A DNA stretch of 64,000 bases from Homalodisca vitripennis (GCF_021130785.1 NC_060213.1:136290001-136354000), one strand, 5' to 3'. Numbered from the stretch's first letter, positions 1-12,842 are shown. The notes: generated by a model from the sequence alone, not told the origin. Numbers and translations are program-made.

Positions 1-1231
1 TTCCCGTGCTGTTGAAACCTCAACTGTACTGATTATCACTGAGTTTGCTTTAGGTCCTTTCATTAGACGGGATATGAAATCAATTAACTTTTAACAGCCT
101 GCAACAAACTAAAATCTTAGATCAATGGTAGAAGGTGAGGTCTTAACAGTATGGTACATGATGTTACGGAACATACTGGACCCACCCCCTCCACAAATAT
201 GGACTGTGTACCCTCAGAAATTTTTCAAGGTTGTACTTTTACTAGCATCCTTGAGTCCGATTCAAATTGTACATTTCTTATATTTTCGGTCTTAAAAACT
301 AATAAAGATTGATTTACTGGAGTGGCTTAAATAGATTATTTACATACAACCCTACGAGTACATGAAGAACCTGAGTCAGTCGGAATAGCCCGGAAGCTTT
401 GTAACTTGCTAGTTCTTGGAAGAAAACTGTAACAGAATAGTTACAATTCTGTCTCTTACATTTAACTCTTATTCAGAACCCCTTTCTTTATATTGTAAAA
501 ATTATAGGAAAATAATATAAATTTGAAGAAACAACACTTAATATTCGTTTCCAATGCCTGTTTGTTCAAATGTCTTATATGTGTCTATATAAGCATATAT
601 AGACTATATAAGTCTATATAAACCCCAAGTGACAATTTTGAATGGAAAAGAGCACAAAACCATTATGAAAGTTTTAGTAGAGTTTACTAAGAATTCCATG
701 AGAGAATCGTAACACAGATGGTGATATGAATAGTCAATATGTGAACATTTCATGTTCACCAAAGTTTTGGATAATTTTTTTAAAACCCTATAATTTTTAT
801 AGAAAGGTAATATAAAAAAGACAGAACAGGTAGAGCAAATTCTCTTTACAATGAAATAAATAATGGATTTGCCCCATTCCCAGTCTCATTGGCCAAACCC
901 CCTAACAATGGAATTAAGTAAAAGATGATGACTTCGTCCACTTCCCAAAACTTTTTTATGTTTATATATTTAAATTGTTATTGTTCATGTGTATTGGGGA
1001 TGGTATTGTTAGTATTTTTAGGCAAGTGTCATTTATCATGTTAAATGTAGGAAAAAATTGTTACATTTAGTTTTAATAATCAAATTATTAATTCTACTAC
1101 TTTTTTTGCCAAAGCAGCTTTAATAAGTTTAATTTCTGTTTCATATCAATCTTTCTTTATTTACTTGTTCATGCTGTTTATTATCAATTGCGTATTAGTT
1201 ACAAATAATTTTGCATTTGTATTTACTGACA
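1..1231. other. AT-rich stretch, no gene seen
   Basis: I see no coding potential, RNA gene or terminal-repeat element here. The only local structure is a short TATATA-rich palindromic run near 585-625. Confidence 0.5.
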
Positions 1232-1275
1232 CAGGTTAAGTGTAAGAAAGGACCTAATGGTCCTAACTTCACCTG
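1232..1275 (+). repeat. LINE 3'-end stem-loop, copy 1
   Basis: The sequence folds as CAGGT / AAGT / GGACC, loop TAAT, then GGTCC / ACTT / ACCTG. The same fold with compensatory base changes recurs at 29887-29930, where it is followed by AATAAA and a CATTT-rich tail, and in decayed form at 47431. Such terminal stem-loops are known in non-LTR retrotransposon 3' ends as reverse transcriptase recognition sites. No coding part of the LINE is visible upstream here, so this is a 5'-truncated insertion. Confidence 0.6.
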
Positions 1276-1693
1276 TAATATATAACAACATTGAAATTTG
1301 GAATTCCTTTTGTTCTGTGAATAAATCGGTTCCTATAAGCGATGCCCGATCAATGTTAACTTCACAAACAAGGCTACAAAACTCAAAACTTCTACCAACC
1401 ACTATAAGGAAAAAAAAAACAATATAAACTGATATAGAGTGTGATAACAAAGTGTTATTTACAATGGAAAAACATAAATATCAGACAATATTTCAACTCT
1501 TATTACACAAGTTGAATTGCTACCACAAGTGGTGTATCTAGGACTTGGGGTAGGGTGAATGTGACTGAAGGGCAGACCATAGGGGGTGGGGGGGTATGGA
1601 ATAAATCTAAATTTAAAAAAATCATTTTATGACTAGGCATAAAATTCGAAGTAAAACTTTGAACTTGTTTATTTCATACAAGCTGAATTGCTA

Positions 1694-1745
<52 letters not shown>

Positions 1746-3642
1746 TGCATGCTAAACTTAACATCTATAGTTTATTTCAGTTTCTAAATGTCCTGCAGAC
1801 AGATCTACAGACACACTAGAACTAGTTTCATGGAGAAATTTAAGTCTACATATGAAATCATGCGGATAGACTGGAATAAAACGTTTCTAGTCCCACGAGT
1901 GATAGCTTCACTAAACCTCAGCCAATTAGGATCTATTTGTAGTCGATAGCTTAGGTACTCTTAATTAATAATTCGGTTCTCTACTTCGATTGTGGTGGTG
2001 GCCGCTTACTATACTGCAGCCTTATGGCAAAGTAAGAAAAGCGGATCCGGTTTTTATATTGATTATAATCAATACTTTATATATAGAACAACAAAAATAT
2101 CAATCGATATCAACATATCTAAAACACAAAATAAATCATAGGTTTGAAATTAAAAGGATTAATTTAATATATTCTATGTCACGACATAATGAATAATAAA
2201 GGAACCATAACAATTAGGATCGGTAATAGGATGAATATCATCCAAATAATAAAAAAAACATCAAAACTAAAAAAAATAGAGGTTTCGTCTTTCAATGCTA
2301 TTTTGATTAATTTTCTAAAGTTAACTAAATTTTTTATTTAAATGAAGTTACTTATCAAATAAATATAGGACATCTTAACAAATAATAGGTTTACGTTGGT
2401 GCAGACGCCTTGAGGTATTAAAATCAGAATCGGTTTATTACACTGATGGTGTAATTGTAGAATGTAGTTTATTAATATAGATTTAAAGATCAGATCCGCG
2501 GATCATACTCTACCTCAGCCTTATTTTTCTATCTTCTGTTTTTTAAATATTTTTTGTAATGTCAAAAGGTTTCTAAACTAGCTAAACCCACATTTTACAA
2601 TCACCTAAAACATGTTTAAACAGCCTACTAACTGGTCAAGACTACTTTTCGTACTGATTTATTTACTAAAAAGAATTATAGAAGGAAAATTAATACAGAA
2701 CATTACTTTTAACATATAGTTGTTTATGTAGAATCTTGGAGCATTGGAAAAAGTTATATTGGAAAATGTTGTATTCATTTATACTAGTGATAGTACAATA
2801 GGTGTTTATGTGTGTTTGACATTATATTAAATGTTATAAACATTGTGTTTTAACGGTTTAAAACAAAAAACTATAGCTGAATATTCCTTAGTTATTATCA
2901 ATATTGAATATATCTCAAAAGTTACAGGATCCAATGTTTTTTATACTTATATTATAGGGCTTTTAATTGAACTCAACTTTTGCACCAATAACAAGTAAAC
3001 ATTACATTTGTAGATAAATATTTAAAATATATTAAAAACAGATTGTCTATAAACAAAAGCTTAAAAACCAGCTGTCAATAACTGTCTTAGAATAACTAAC
3101 CTGTTAGCCTTACAATGTCCATCCTATAGCCAATTTATTTTAATTGGATCTAGTAACTGTTGCTTCACAGCATAATAGAAAAATTAATACAAATTAAATA
3201 GCTAAAATATGAACAAGGCCAAGAGTAGGCCTACTTCTGACCCAAGTTAACCTGAATTCAGTCCCTTACTTTTGAGGTTACTAAGAAACTTCCTGAGGGG
3301 CGTGTAGAATCTTAATTTATAACTAATAATGGGCTGAAACGGTTAAATTTTATTTGACCGCATAATATGCAACCTAATTGATAATCCCTTCAGGCCAATT
3401 TTAAAACTATCAGCTCCTTTGAACCAGTAATGGAGTTTGTAGCATCGTTTAGAAAGTGGCTTTTGAGCGCCCGTTTTTTTAAATGTACGAACTCAAATGT
3501 AATCATAATAAATGTAATCTTATCTAATTGAGGGTATAATTGGATACAATAATGCTATAAATAGAATAAATTGTTTGAAAATTAGCCTGCGACATTGGCT
3601 ATGCTAGTTGAGTGCCAAAAAGCTGAAAGGCGCACCTTACTT
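1276..3642. other. AT-rich intergenic stretch with TA microsatellite
   Basis: A pure TA dinucleotide run lies at 1697-1741. The stretch at about 1984-2045 resembles part of the 120-bp tandem repeat at 61310-61548 (shared GGTGGTGGCCGCTTACTATA-like core), so a dispersed repeat fragment is present. Nothing else recognisable. Confidence 0.45.
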
Positions 3643-3910
3643 GAGTCAGTGGTTCTTGTCGAAGAATAAAATGAGACGAAAAGCATGAATAACTATTGTT
3701 TAGTAGGCATCTTTCTTAATCTTAAAATCATGCCGTACAATGTTAAAGTACATTAAAAGTCGATAAACACAATTAATTATCACTAATCATCACATGTGTG
3801 TCACTCGTATTCATTCGCGACTACTAACGCTATCAAACTGACGGTGGCCACACTCCGAACTATTTGACCGACCACTGCCTGCTGCTGCCCCGCAGCTGGT
3901 GAAAAGCGGG
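3643..3910 (-). promoter_or_regulatory. possible promoter and 5' non-coding exon
   Basis: This segment is clearly less AT-rich than its surroundings. Read on the minus strand it contains an initiator-like TCAGTTT near 3838 and ends in a splice-donor-like CTCAA/GTAAGG at about 3643. A transcript starting here would run left out of the window. No open frame of useful length supports it, so this is a weak candidate only. Confidence 0.2.
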
Positions 3911-5093
3911 CAATTTCTATTTTTTATCACCTGAGAACGGTAAGATGTACTTCGGTAATAGATTATAGAGGGAGCTCTCTCCTCTTGAGCAACAATGTAG
4001 TAAATAATAATTAATTACGATGTAATGGATATTACCAGATTGTTTTATGTAAACGATATCTACTTATTCATTTTGTCTTTGAATTGTAAATTTATACAAT
4101 ATTGGGATATATCAACTTATTTATTACACATCCTGTTATAATCTGTAATCAACCTAATCTACTATAATAACAACGTGTCTCATTGTTTCTATAGAATATT
4201 TCCATTCGGACATAAACAGCGCTTCTTGTATTCTAATGTAAATGTGTTATAAAAAACCAACTGAGCTGTTATCAAAAAAATATTATCAGACAATATAGTT
4301 TACATTTATTTACATACCAACGGTAAACGCCAATTTACGATTCATTATCGCAAGCAAGTCGATAATATAAAAATTAATAATTCAATAACAATGAAGAAAA
4401 GATAATAGTTTGAAACCGCGTGTGTGTCTAGCAGTTTGTTGTTTAGTACTATGTAACAGAAGAAACGCAAGTAAATATTTTATAAAATACTGTACATAAT
4501 TTTTATTTCTAAAAAAGACAACAATACTTTAAAATACCTTAATTAGGGTTAAACTGTACAATAATTTTGATTTATTTTGTTTCTAATGGAGATTGAAAAA
4601 TATTAACATCTGAGCTTTTTGTATATTATAATAACGATGGAGAAACTTTTCCGACTGATTCATACCTAATATGAATCTAAAAAGCCAAGAATAATTTTTG
4701 TGAAGTGTTGTGTGCGTATTTGTATGTCAATGATATTTATAATAATTATTATTAGTAGACCTACTAATTATTACGATTTATGGATTCCTTCGTATCTCAG
4801 AATGTTCTTGGTACTATAAAAATATTATATCTCAAATAAATTTTAACGTTTTGTACCTTATATATTCAGACATAACATTGAATAATCTGACCACTACCTC
4901 GTTTATGTCCAATATCTACGTCAATTTCCAAATATTTTACATTTTTCTAGTTATATTATTTTATTTTCCTAACTGTAGAACGCGCATATTTTGTATATGA
5001 CAGTTCCAGATTAATGAGATGACTTTATTAGCAAACACAGCAGACGACAATTCCAGCATGATTCTAAAAATAGCCGTTGGGAGCAGCACTTAC
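3911..5093. other. AT-rich stretch, nothing recognised
   Basis: No open frame above background, no terminal repeats and no RNA gene seen. Confidence 0.4.
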
Positions 5094-5133
5094 CAGACAA
5101 GACAATGACCGCAGCCACCGAAATAACGTTGAC
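5094..5133 (-). other. candidate 40-nt exon with strong splice sites
   Basis: On the minus strand a good acceptor (TCTTACAG) and a consensus donor (GTAAGTG) bracket 40 nt. The open frame gives a hydrophobic run, VNVISVAAVIVLSG, of the kind found in signal peptides or membrane segments. No flanking exon was identified, so it cannot be assigned to a gene. It could be chance. Confidence 0.25.
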
Positions 5134-6550
5134 CTGTAAGATTATAAGATACAGTTATAACTACACTTCATTACACCTCCCGCACATAATAAACATAATA
5201 AATAGCTATAAAAATACATTTGAGTATCAATATAAAATCTAAAATAATAGCTATACTTATTACATAATAAAATTGCAATTTTTGGCGCAAATTAGCAGTG
5301 ACATAGAGAATTCTTCCTCTGTGGAGGTGGTGGTGTAATTAAAAGGGCACGCTTTAATGAGATGTACCTCCTTTTCAGTTGCATTTGCGTACAATTCAAT
5401 ACAATGTACCAGTAGCGTATCCAGTATACCTGCCGGGGGGGGGGAGGGGGGGTGCAAACTTATCATCTCATATTCTTCTGATAGAGAGGGAATGTGACAT
5501 TTTCCTCTAGCAAGTTTGTAGAATGTGGAGCAAAACTGTGAGAAATGGTTAAGTGAATTTGATGAAACAAAAGAGTTCACTCCACTAAATTATGACATGA
5601 TCAACCTACTTATGAAGTATGGTATAGTTCTGAATTACTATGTTGGGATGTCTTGAAATAATGTAATAATTAGCGTACATTTATTTCAAAACCTTATATG
5701 AATAATGATTCTTTCTGAAAATGTCTTAAAAATAAGGTTCTAACTATTAAACAATGTTGAACAATACGCAAATTAACTAGACACCATGGTTATGTGTAAC
5801 TGAGGGTAGCTTTTTTATAGGATTTCGTCCCTGTCTTAGAGAATAAATATGTTACTTAGCCTTTTCTGTTTATTTGTAATAATTAAGAATCAACAAGAAA
5901 TTGTTTAGTTCAAAATTAACTTTACAAATTAATATCTGCAAAAACCCTTTTATCCTAACTAAAACAAATTGCAAATGGAAACAATCTTAAATTGTATTTA
6001 AATCACTCACTACAAACAAAATAAATATTTATAGTCAGACTGGTAATACAACACATAACCATAATAATGTTTGACTAAAAATGTTGATGTTCAAGTTTGA
6101 AACCAAATTAAAAACTAACCAGACAAATTATAATAACTAGAGGTAAAATTAAGATTCACATTAATTTTACCTTTAAATAAACAAGAAGTAAACTTCTAGT
6201 ATTATATGACTTAAACAGGAGTTTTATGAACGTAACAGTTTTACAAACTTTCTCTCAAGTCACCTTCCAAATGTTTTAGTCAAAACAAGTCAATAATGTA
6301 AGGTTGTAATATAATGTAAATATATCTGAATAATTATTGATAAAAAAGGATAAAATTGTTATTTTATCAAATTACGGTGGTCACGGTAAATTGAAAAACT
6401 TGTTGAACTTACTGTTATTTACCGTTTTCGAAATTGAGATATCGGTATCCCTGAATTCTGTTCATCAATACCTATCAGAATATGATGTTTTCAAGTGTCA
6501 AAACCCGCCATTACCGTCTTAAAAACAATATAGAAAACTGGTCAAATTTC
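5134..6550. other. AT-rich stretch with G-rich repeat end
   Basis: A run of G residues near 5435-5452 next to GTAGCGTATCCAG resembles the edge of a decayed mobile element. Nothing else is recognisable. Confidence 0.35.
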
Positions 6551-7368
6551 CAAAACACGTTATTTCCATTGCATAACAAAAACGCGTCAATTCCATCTAC
6601 CATTGTTTTGATTTGCAAAGCGCATTAAAAACTATCAGAGTAACATGGCCATCTCAGAAAGCAGATCCAAAACCTGTTATTTCCAATTTGGTGTAATATG
6701 TAAAAATACTCTAAAATTTAACTTTTTATAATAAAAATATAGATTATTGTGTGTGTATTTTGATTTTTACTCTATGGCAAACATGAAATACCAATTTTCC
6801 CCAATGATTACTATCCAGATGTTATCGTTATGTTTTTTGTTTTGTTCCCACTTTTTGTCTCTTGCTTTGTGTGAGGTTTTTGAAGGTTATATTGTAAGAG
6901 AGAGATCTTTGTATTAAGTAAGTAAATAATAATTAATTATATCTAAATGCTAAATGGAGAGTGAACCAGAAACACACACTGACGACCAAATAGTGGAAAC
7001 AACTCCTGAAAGATCTAGGAAAAGACCCAGACATTAATATTAATATTTCAATTCAATTTCCTTTGTTTTCATTTCATTACCCAATAAATAACAGGTTTTG
7101 CAACTGTAATAAGTACAAAAATGGCTGACCACACAGTTCCAAAACCTGTTAATAACACTTTACAGATTCAAAACCAGTTATTTCCAAAATTTATTGTTAA
7201 ATATCTTATTAACTAATAATGTGACATTATATAATTTTCTATCAATAACAAATCTAATTTTTCTTAATTTTTTGGTAAAAACCTCGAGTGGTTACCATAC
7301 AAACAAACTCTTTCAGAAGTTTTTTGTGATTTCCCAAAATTTACAAAAACTGGAAATAACGTGTTTTG
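6551..7368. mobile_element. small non-autonomous element with repeated 18-bp motifs
   Basis: The motif CAAAACACGTTATTTCCA at 6551-6568 has an exact inverted partner at 7351-7368. Direct variants occur near 6578, 6667, 7139 (partial) and 7169. The architecture, many copies of a short motif near inverted ends, matches that of the element at 26431-29191, though the motif differs. Between the repeats, 6954-7037 encodes a 27-residue start ending RSRKRPRH, similar in character to the basic first exon of the larger element's gene. I infer an internally deleted relative. The outer ends and target duplication are not defined. Confidence 0.45.
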
Positions 7369-7911
7369 CATATGGGCTACTCATATACACTATTAGGCTA
7401 TATAAAAATCTAATGTGCTTTGTGTGTTAATCACATAAAAACTACTGGACCGATTGTACTGAAGTTTTACATGGACATTTACAGTATATTCTATTTTATT
7501 TGCTATCAGTTATGTTGGCTCATTAACATTATACAATTAGTGAGTTAAAAAGTTGCGTAATAAAAATATACGGTAGTGATATTTTAAATATAAAACAAGT
7601 CAACAACTCATTACATTAATCTATATATTTTCAAAATATGTGATTGGAGGTAAAAACTGAAATACTGTAACACTACAACTCCTCACATTAGATAAAATGA
7701 ACAATCATCGTATAATCCTATTGAAAACATTGTTCTTATCTCGTTTTTGATAAAAATTTTCAAATTTGTTACATGTTATTATGGCCCAATAATTAAATTA
7801 TGTGTACAAAAAAACCAATAGCATACCCAGGAATTATTTTAGTGGGAAGAAGGATAATGGGGTAAGAAGAGTATGTATCAAAAGAAATTATTATACCTCA
7901 AAATTTGGGAG

Positions 7912-7913
<2 letters not shown>
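7369..7913. other. AT-rich stretch with dispersed-repeat fragment
   Basis: The segment at about 7430-7480 contains AAAACTACTGGACCGATTG, a phrase typical of the dispersed arthropod repeat also seen near 8390 and 58600. Nothing else is recognised. Confidence 0.35.

Positions 7914-7963
<50 letters not shown>
7914..7963. repeat. TA microsatellite
   Basis: An uninterrupted TA run of about 50 bp abuts the dispersed repeat that follows. Confidence 0.95.
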
Positions 7964-8490
7964 TAGCTGTTTCCCGCGGCTTCGCATGCTTTTCGTAAGT
8001 TTTGCCCGCGTATGAGCATTTCTGGTTGAAGTAAATTATATTTCCAACCCCGATGTAGATTTTACCTTGATGTCACGATCAAGAAAATATGTCAAAAATG
8101 TATTGTACATGCATAATGTATTTTATTACAAAGTGGTCTACCACTCAACCTTTAAGTTCAACCAAAAATTTAGTTTAGACAATTATACATCATAACTTAG
8201 CGCCTTCAAATAGTGTTTCACTGTTTAATATACGTATCTATCTCGTAATTGCAGGTTATAATGTGCAGGCGCTTTGAAAACTTTTCTTCATTTTATTCGT
8301 TTATATTCACGACATAAGCGAATAATTCAGATAATAACTATCCTATCTTCTAAGTTAGACTAAATTACGGATACATGTGAAATTTGATTGAAATTGGTTC
8401 AGTCAGTCGTTTTGGAGTTTATTGGCAACATACATCGTGACTCAAGATTTTTATATATATAAGATATATATATATATATGTATATATTCA
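7962..8490 (-). repeat. dispersed repeat with CCCGCGGCTTCGC end
   Basis: The stretch opens with ACTAGCTGTTTCCCGCGGCT. On the minus strand it contains an AAACTCCAAAACGACTGACT-like phrase near 8400, and it ends in a second TA-rich run (about 8450-8490). The same signature ends occur at 58322-58345 and 59270-59335. This is a widespread arthropod interspersed-repeat type, often compared with Lep1/MINE-1 helitron-like elements. I am unsure of the formal class. Confidence 0.5.
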
Positions 8491-8570
8491 AATATGTGAA
8501 TACCCGGGCAGTATTCGAATACCACTCAATTCTCCCATCACTAGGCAGTGTCCTGATGGTATTTTGGTTT

Positions 8571-11500
8571 GCAACAGAGAATGGAGTATAACGGAGAGTG
8601 AGAGTATACAATACACTCCTCTAGCTCTGTCTCTAAGCTGTAGTTGCAACAGAGGAGGAATGGAAGTGAGTGTAACAGAGAGTGAGATTGTACAATATAC
8701 CACTCTAGCTCTGTCTCTAAGCTGTAGTTGCAATAGAGGAGGAATGGAAGTGAGTGTAACAGAGAGTGAGATTATACAATATACCACTCTAGCTCTGTCT
8801 TCAAGGTGTAGTTGCAATAGAGTAGGAATGGAAGTGAGTGTAACAGAGACTGAGAGTATACAATACACTCCTTTAGCTTTGTCTCTAAGCTGTAGTTGCA
8901 ATAGAGTAGGAATGGAAGTGAGTGTAACAGAGAGTGAGATTATACAATATACCACTCTAGCTCTGTCTCTAAGGTGTAGTTGCAATAGAGGAGGAATGGA
9001 AGTGAGTGTAACAGAGAGTGAGATTATACAATATACCACTCTAGCTCTGTCTCTAAGGTGTAGTTGCAATAGAGGAGGAATGGAAGTGAGTGTAACAGAG
9101 ACTGAGAGTATACAATATACCACTCTAGCTCTGTCTCTAAGGTGTAGTTGCAATAGAGGAGGAATGGAAGTGAGTGTAACAGAGAGTGAGATTATACAAT
9201 ATACCACTCTAGCTCTGTCTCCAAGGTGTAGTTGCAATAGAGTAGGAATGGAAGTGAGTGTAACAGAGACTGAGAGTATACAATACACTCCTTTAGCTTT
9301 GTCTCTAAGCTGTAGTTTCAATAGAGGAGGAATGGAAGTGAGTGTAACAGAGAGTGAGATTATACAATATACCACTCTAGCATTGTCTCTAAGGTGTAGT
9401 TGCAATAGAGTAGGAATGGAAGTGAGTGTAACAGAGAGTGAGATTATACAATATACCACTCTAGCTCTGTCTCTAAGGTGTAGTTGCAGTAGAGGAGGAA
9501 TGGAAGTGAGTGTAACATAGAGTGAGATTATACAATATACCACTCTAGCTCTGTCTCTAAGGTGTAGTTGCAATAGAGTAGGAATGGAAGTGAGTGTAAC
9601 AGAGACTGAGAGTATGCAATATACCACTCTAGCTCTGTCTCTAAGGTGTAGTTGCAATAGAGGAGGAATGGAAGTGAGTGTAACAGAGAGTGAGATTATA
9701 CAATATACCACTCTAGCTCTGTCTCTAAGGTGTAGTTGCAACAGAGGAGGAATGGAAGTGAGTGTAACAGAGACTGAGAGTATACAATACACTCCTTTAG
9801 CTTTGTCTCTAAGCTGTAGTTTCAATAGAGGAGGAATGGAAGTGAGTGTAACAGAGAGTGAGATTATACAATATACCACTCTAGCTCTGTCTCTAAGGTG
9901 TAGTTGCAATAGAGGAGGAATGGAAGTGAGTGTAACAGAGACTGAGAGTATACAATATACCACTCTAGCTCTGTCTCTAAGGTGTAGTTGCAATAGAGGA
10001 GGAATGGAAGTGAGTGTAACAGAGAGTGAGATTATACAATATATCACTCTAGCTCTGTCTCTAAGGTGTAGTTGCAATAGAGGAGGAATGGAAGTGAGTG
10101 TAACAGAGACTGGGAGTATAAAATATACCACTCTAGCTCTGTCTCTAAGGTGTAGTTGCAATAGAGGAGGAATGGAAGTGAGTGTAACAGAGAGTGAGAT
10201 TATACAATATACCACTCTAGCTCTGTCTCCAAGGTGTAGTTGCAATAGAGTAGGAATGGAAGTGAGTGTAACAGAGACTGAGAGTATACAATACACTCCT
10301 TTAGCTTTGTCTCTAAGCTGTAGTTTCAATAGAGGAGGAATGGAAGTGGTGTAACAGAGAGTGAGATTATACAATATACCACTCTAGCATTGTCTCTAAG
10401 GTGTAGTTGCAATAGAGTAGGAATGGAAGTGAGTGTAACAGAGAGTGAGATTATACAATATACCACTCTAGCTCTGTCTCTAAGGTGTAGTTGCAGTAGA
10501 GGAGGAATGGAAGTGAGTGTAACATAGAGTGAGATTATACAATATACCACTCTAGCTGTGTCTCTAAGGTGTAGTTGCAATAGAGTAGGAATGGAAGTGA
10601 GTGTAACAGAGACTGAGAGTATACAATATACCACTCTAGCTCTGTCTCTAAGGTGTAGTTGCAATAGAGGAGGAATGGAAGTGAGTGTAACAGAGAGTGA
10701 GATTATACAATATACCACTCTAGCTCTGTCTCTAAGGTGTAGTTGCAATAGAGGAGGAATGGAAGTGAGTGTAACAGAGACTGAGAGTATACAATACACT
10801 CCTTTAGCTTTGTCTCTAAGCTGTAGTTTCAATAGAGGAGGAATGGAAGTGAGTGTAACAGAGAGTGAGATTATACAATATACCACTCTAGCACTGTCTC
10901 TAAGGTGTAGTTGCAATAGAGTAGGAATGGAAGTGAGTGTAACAGAGACTGAGAGTATACAATATACCACTCTAGCTCTGTCTCTAAGGTGTAGTTGCAA
11001 TAGAGGAGGAATGGAAGTGAGTGTTACAGAGAGTGAGATTATACAATATACCACTCTAGCACTGTCTCTAAGGTGTAGTTGCAATAGAGTAGGAATGGAA
11101 GTAAGTGTAACAGAGACTGAGAGTATACAATACACTCCTTTAGCTTTGTCTCTAAGCTGTAGTTTCAATAGAGGAGGAATGGAAGTGAGTGTAACAGAGA
11201 GTGAGATTATACAATATACCACTCTAGCTCTGTCTCTAAGGTGTAGTTGCAATAGAGGAGGAATGGAAGTGAGTGTAACAGAGACTGAGAGTATACAATA
11301 TACCACTCTAGCTCTGTCTCTAAGGTGTAGTTGCAATAGAGGAGGAATGGAAGTGAGTGTAACAGAGAGTGAGATTATACAATATACCACTCTAGCTCTG
11401 TCTCCAAGGTGAAGTTGCAATAGAGTAGGAATGGAATGGAAGTGAGTGTAACAGAGACAGAGTATACAATACACTCCTTTAGCTTTGTCTCTAAGCTGTA

Positions 11501-11985
11501 GTTTCAATAGAGGAGGAATGGAAGTGATGTAACAGAGAGTGAGATTATACAATATACCACTCTAGCATTGTCTCTAAGGTGTAGTTGCAGTAGAGGAGGA
11601 ATGGAAGTGAGTGTAACATAGAGTGAGATTATACAATATACCACTCTAGCCGTGTCTCTAAGGTGTAGTTGCAATAGAGTAGGAATGGAAGTGAGTGTAA
11701 CAGAGAGTGACAGTATACAATATACTCCTTTAGCTTTGTCTCTAAGCTGTAGTTGCAATAGAGGAGGAATGGAAGTGTGTGTAACAGAGAGTGAGAGTAT
11801 ACAATATACTCCTTTAGCTTTGTCTCTATGCTGTAGTTGCAACAGAGGAGGAATGGAAGTGAGTGTAACAGAGAGTGAGAGTATACAATATACTCCTTTA
11901 GCTTTGTCTCTAAGCTGTAGTTGCAACAGAGGAGGAATGGAAGTGAGTGTAACAGAGAGTGAGATTATACAATATACCACTCTAT
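8571..11985. repeat. 84-bp tandem satellite, about 40 units, higher-order structure
   Basis: A monomer of 84 bp (example start GTGAGTGTAACAGAGAGTGA) repeats for about 3.4 kb. Two main monomer types alternate: one with GAGATTATACAATATACCAC and CTAAGGTGTAG, the other with GACTGAGAGTATACAATACA and CTAAGCTGTAG. A marker substitution (AACATAGAGTGAG) recurs at about 9514, 10521 and 11615, so blocks of about 12 and 13 monomers form a higher-order repeat. Because 84 is a multiple of three and neither strand has stops in one frame, long repetitive open frames appear on both strands (up to 628 codons). I regard these as a by-product of the periodicity: no start context, splice sites, signal sequence or known domain supports translation. 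Confidence 0.93.
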
Positions 11986-12581
11986 CTGTATACAGAACTA
12001 ACCATAACATATTGGTAATAATTGGCATAGCTTTGCCATGAGGAAAAGTGATTCACAATTACGGTACATGATATCATATCAGTGACCTCAATGCTACTAG
12101 AAAAATATCTAACCAAATTTTGATCAATGAGTTTTGATTTAAATAAGTTTTGATATAATTATAGCAGCCAACACTTCCAAACCAGCATAAGGCATATATT
12201 ACACCAAACTGATGACATTCATAAAACTATCCAATACTTTGTTCAAATACCGAAAAAAATGAATCAAACCACTTTAAAATTTTGATAGAAACTGATCAAG
12301 ATTTGTTTAAGACTAGTTGTAGGTTTTAACATTATTATCCTTTTGTTTTGATGTAATTAATTTTTAATTTTATGTTCAGCAAATAATTCAAATTTCAGTC
12401 ATTTTTCTACAAAATTAACACTTTTATGTTGGTTAGAACTTTTGCAAAAGTCCATTGAATTTTTTTCAAAATGAATGAAAATAAATTATATACCTCCATG
12501 AAATTCCCAGATTGTAGCCCGTGTGGAAAGCATAACACCTTCTGACCAAGAAAGGAAATAAATTTAAATAAACAATATATT
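11986..12581. other. stretch between satellite and enkurin 3' end
   Basis: AT-rich sequence with no open frame or repeat recognised. It lies directly downstream of the enkurin polyadenylation signal. Confidence 0.5.
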
Positions 12582-12587
12582 TTTATT
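12582..12587 (-). terminator. probable enkurin polyadenylation signal
   Basis: AATAAA on the minus strand, about 45 bp past the enkurin stop codon. It is the first such hexamer downstream. Confidence 0.5.
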
Positions 12588-12629
12588 TTAAATCATTTAA
12601 ATGTTACAAGCTCCGAACTTCCAACCAGC

Positions 12630-12842
12630 TCAGCTACACTTGAGGCTATCACGGGGACTGTCTCGGTCATTATCACACGCCACGTAGATTACTGGGTTAC
12701 GCTCAATCAGGTCAATGTCTTTCTCCAGCTCTTTGAGTCTCTTCTCGAGCTGAGTCTTCCGCTTGATCTTGGGTACCGTGTCCGTCACCATCGGCAACAA
12801 CTGGAACTCCTTTTGAAGCAGCTCCCAGTTCTTCTTCAGCCC
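12630..12842 (-). CDS. ENKUR: enkurin last coding exon (residues 198-267)
   Basis: Acceptor TTGTTTCAG. Encodes GLKKNWELLQKEFQLLPMV and the charged helix ending PVIYVACDN, then a short tail and TGA at 12632-12630. Confidence 0.92.
   Translation of the reverse strand, partial: GLKKNWELLQKEFQLLPMVTDTVPKIKRKTQLEKRLKELEKDIDLIERNPVIYVACDNDRDSPRDSLKCS

Noticed and set aside
5260..5580. 106-codon minus-strand open frame
   Set aside because: It spans a G-rich homopolymer at a repeat edge, has low-complexity proline content, and shows no splice or domain support.
8571..11985. CRISPR-like regular repeats
   Set aside because: The repeats are directly tandem with no spacers, and the DNA is eukaryotic.
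8488..12041. Long open frames on both strands across the satellite, up to 628 codons
   Set aside because: They repeat exactly with the 84-bp unit, which is divisible by three and lacks stops in one frame per strand. No start context, domain or splice evidence.
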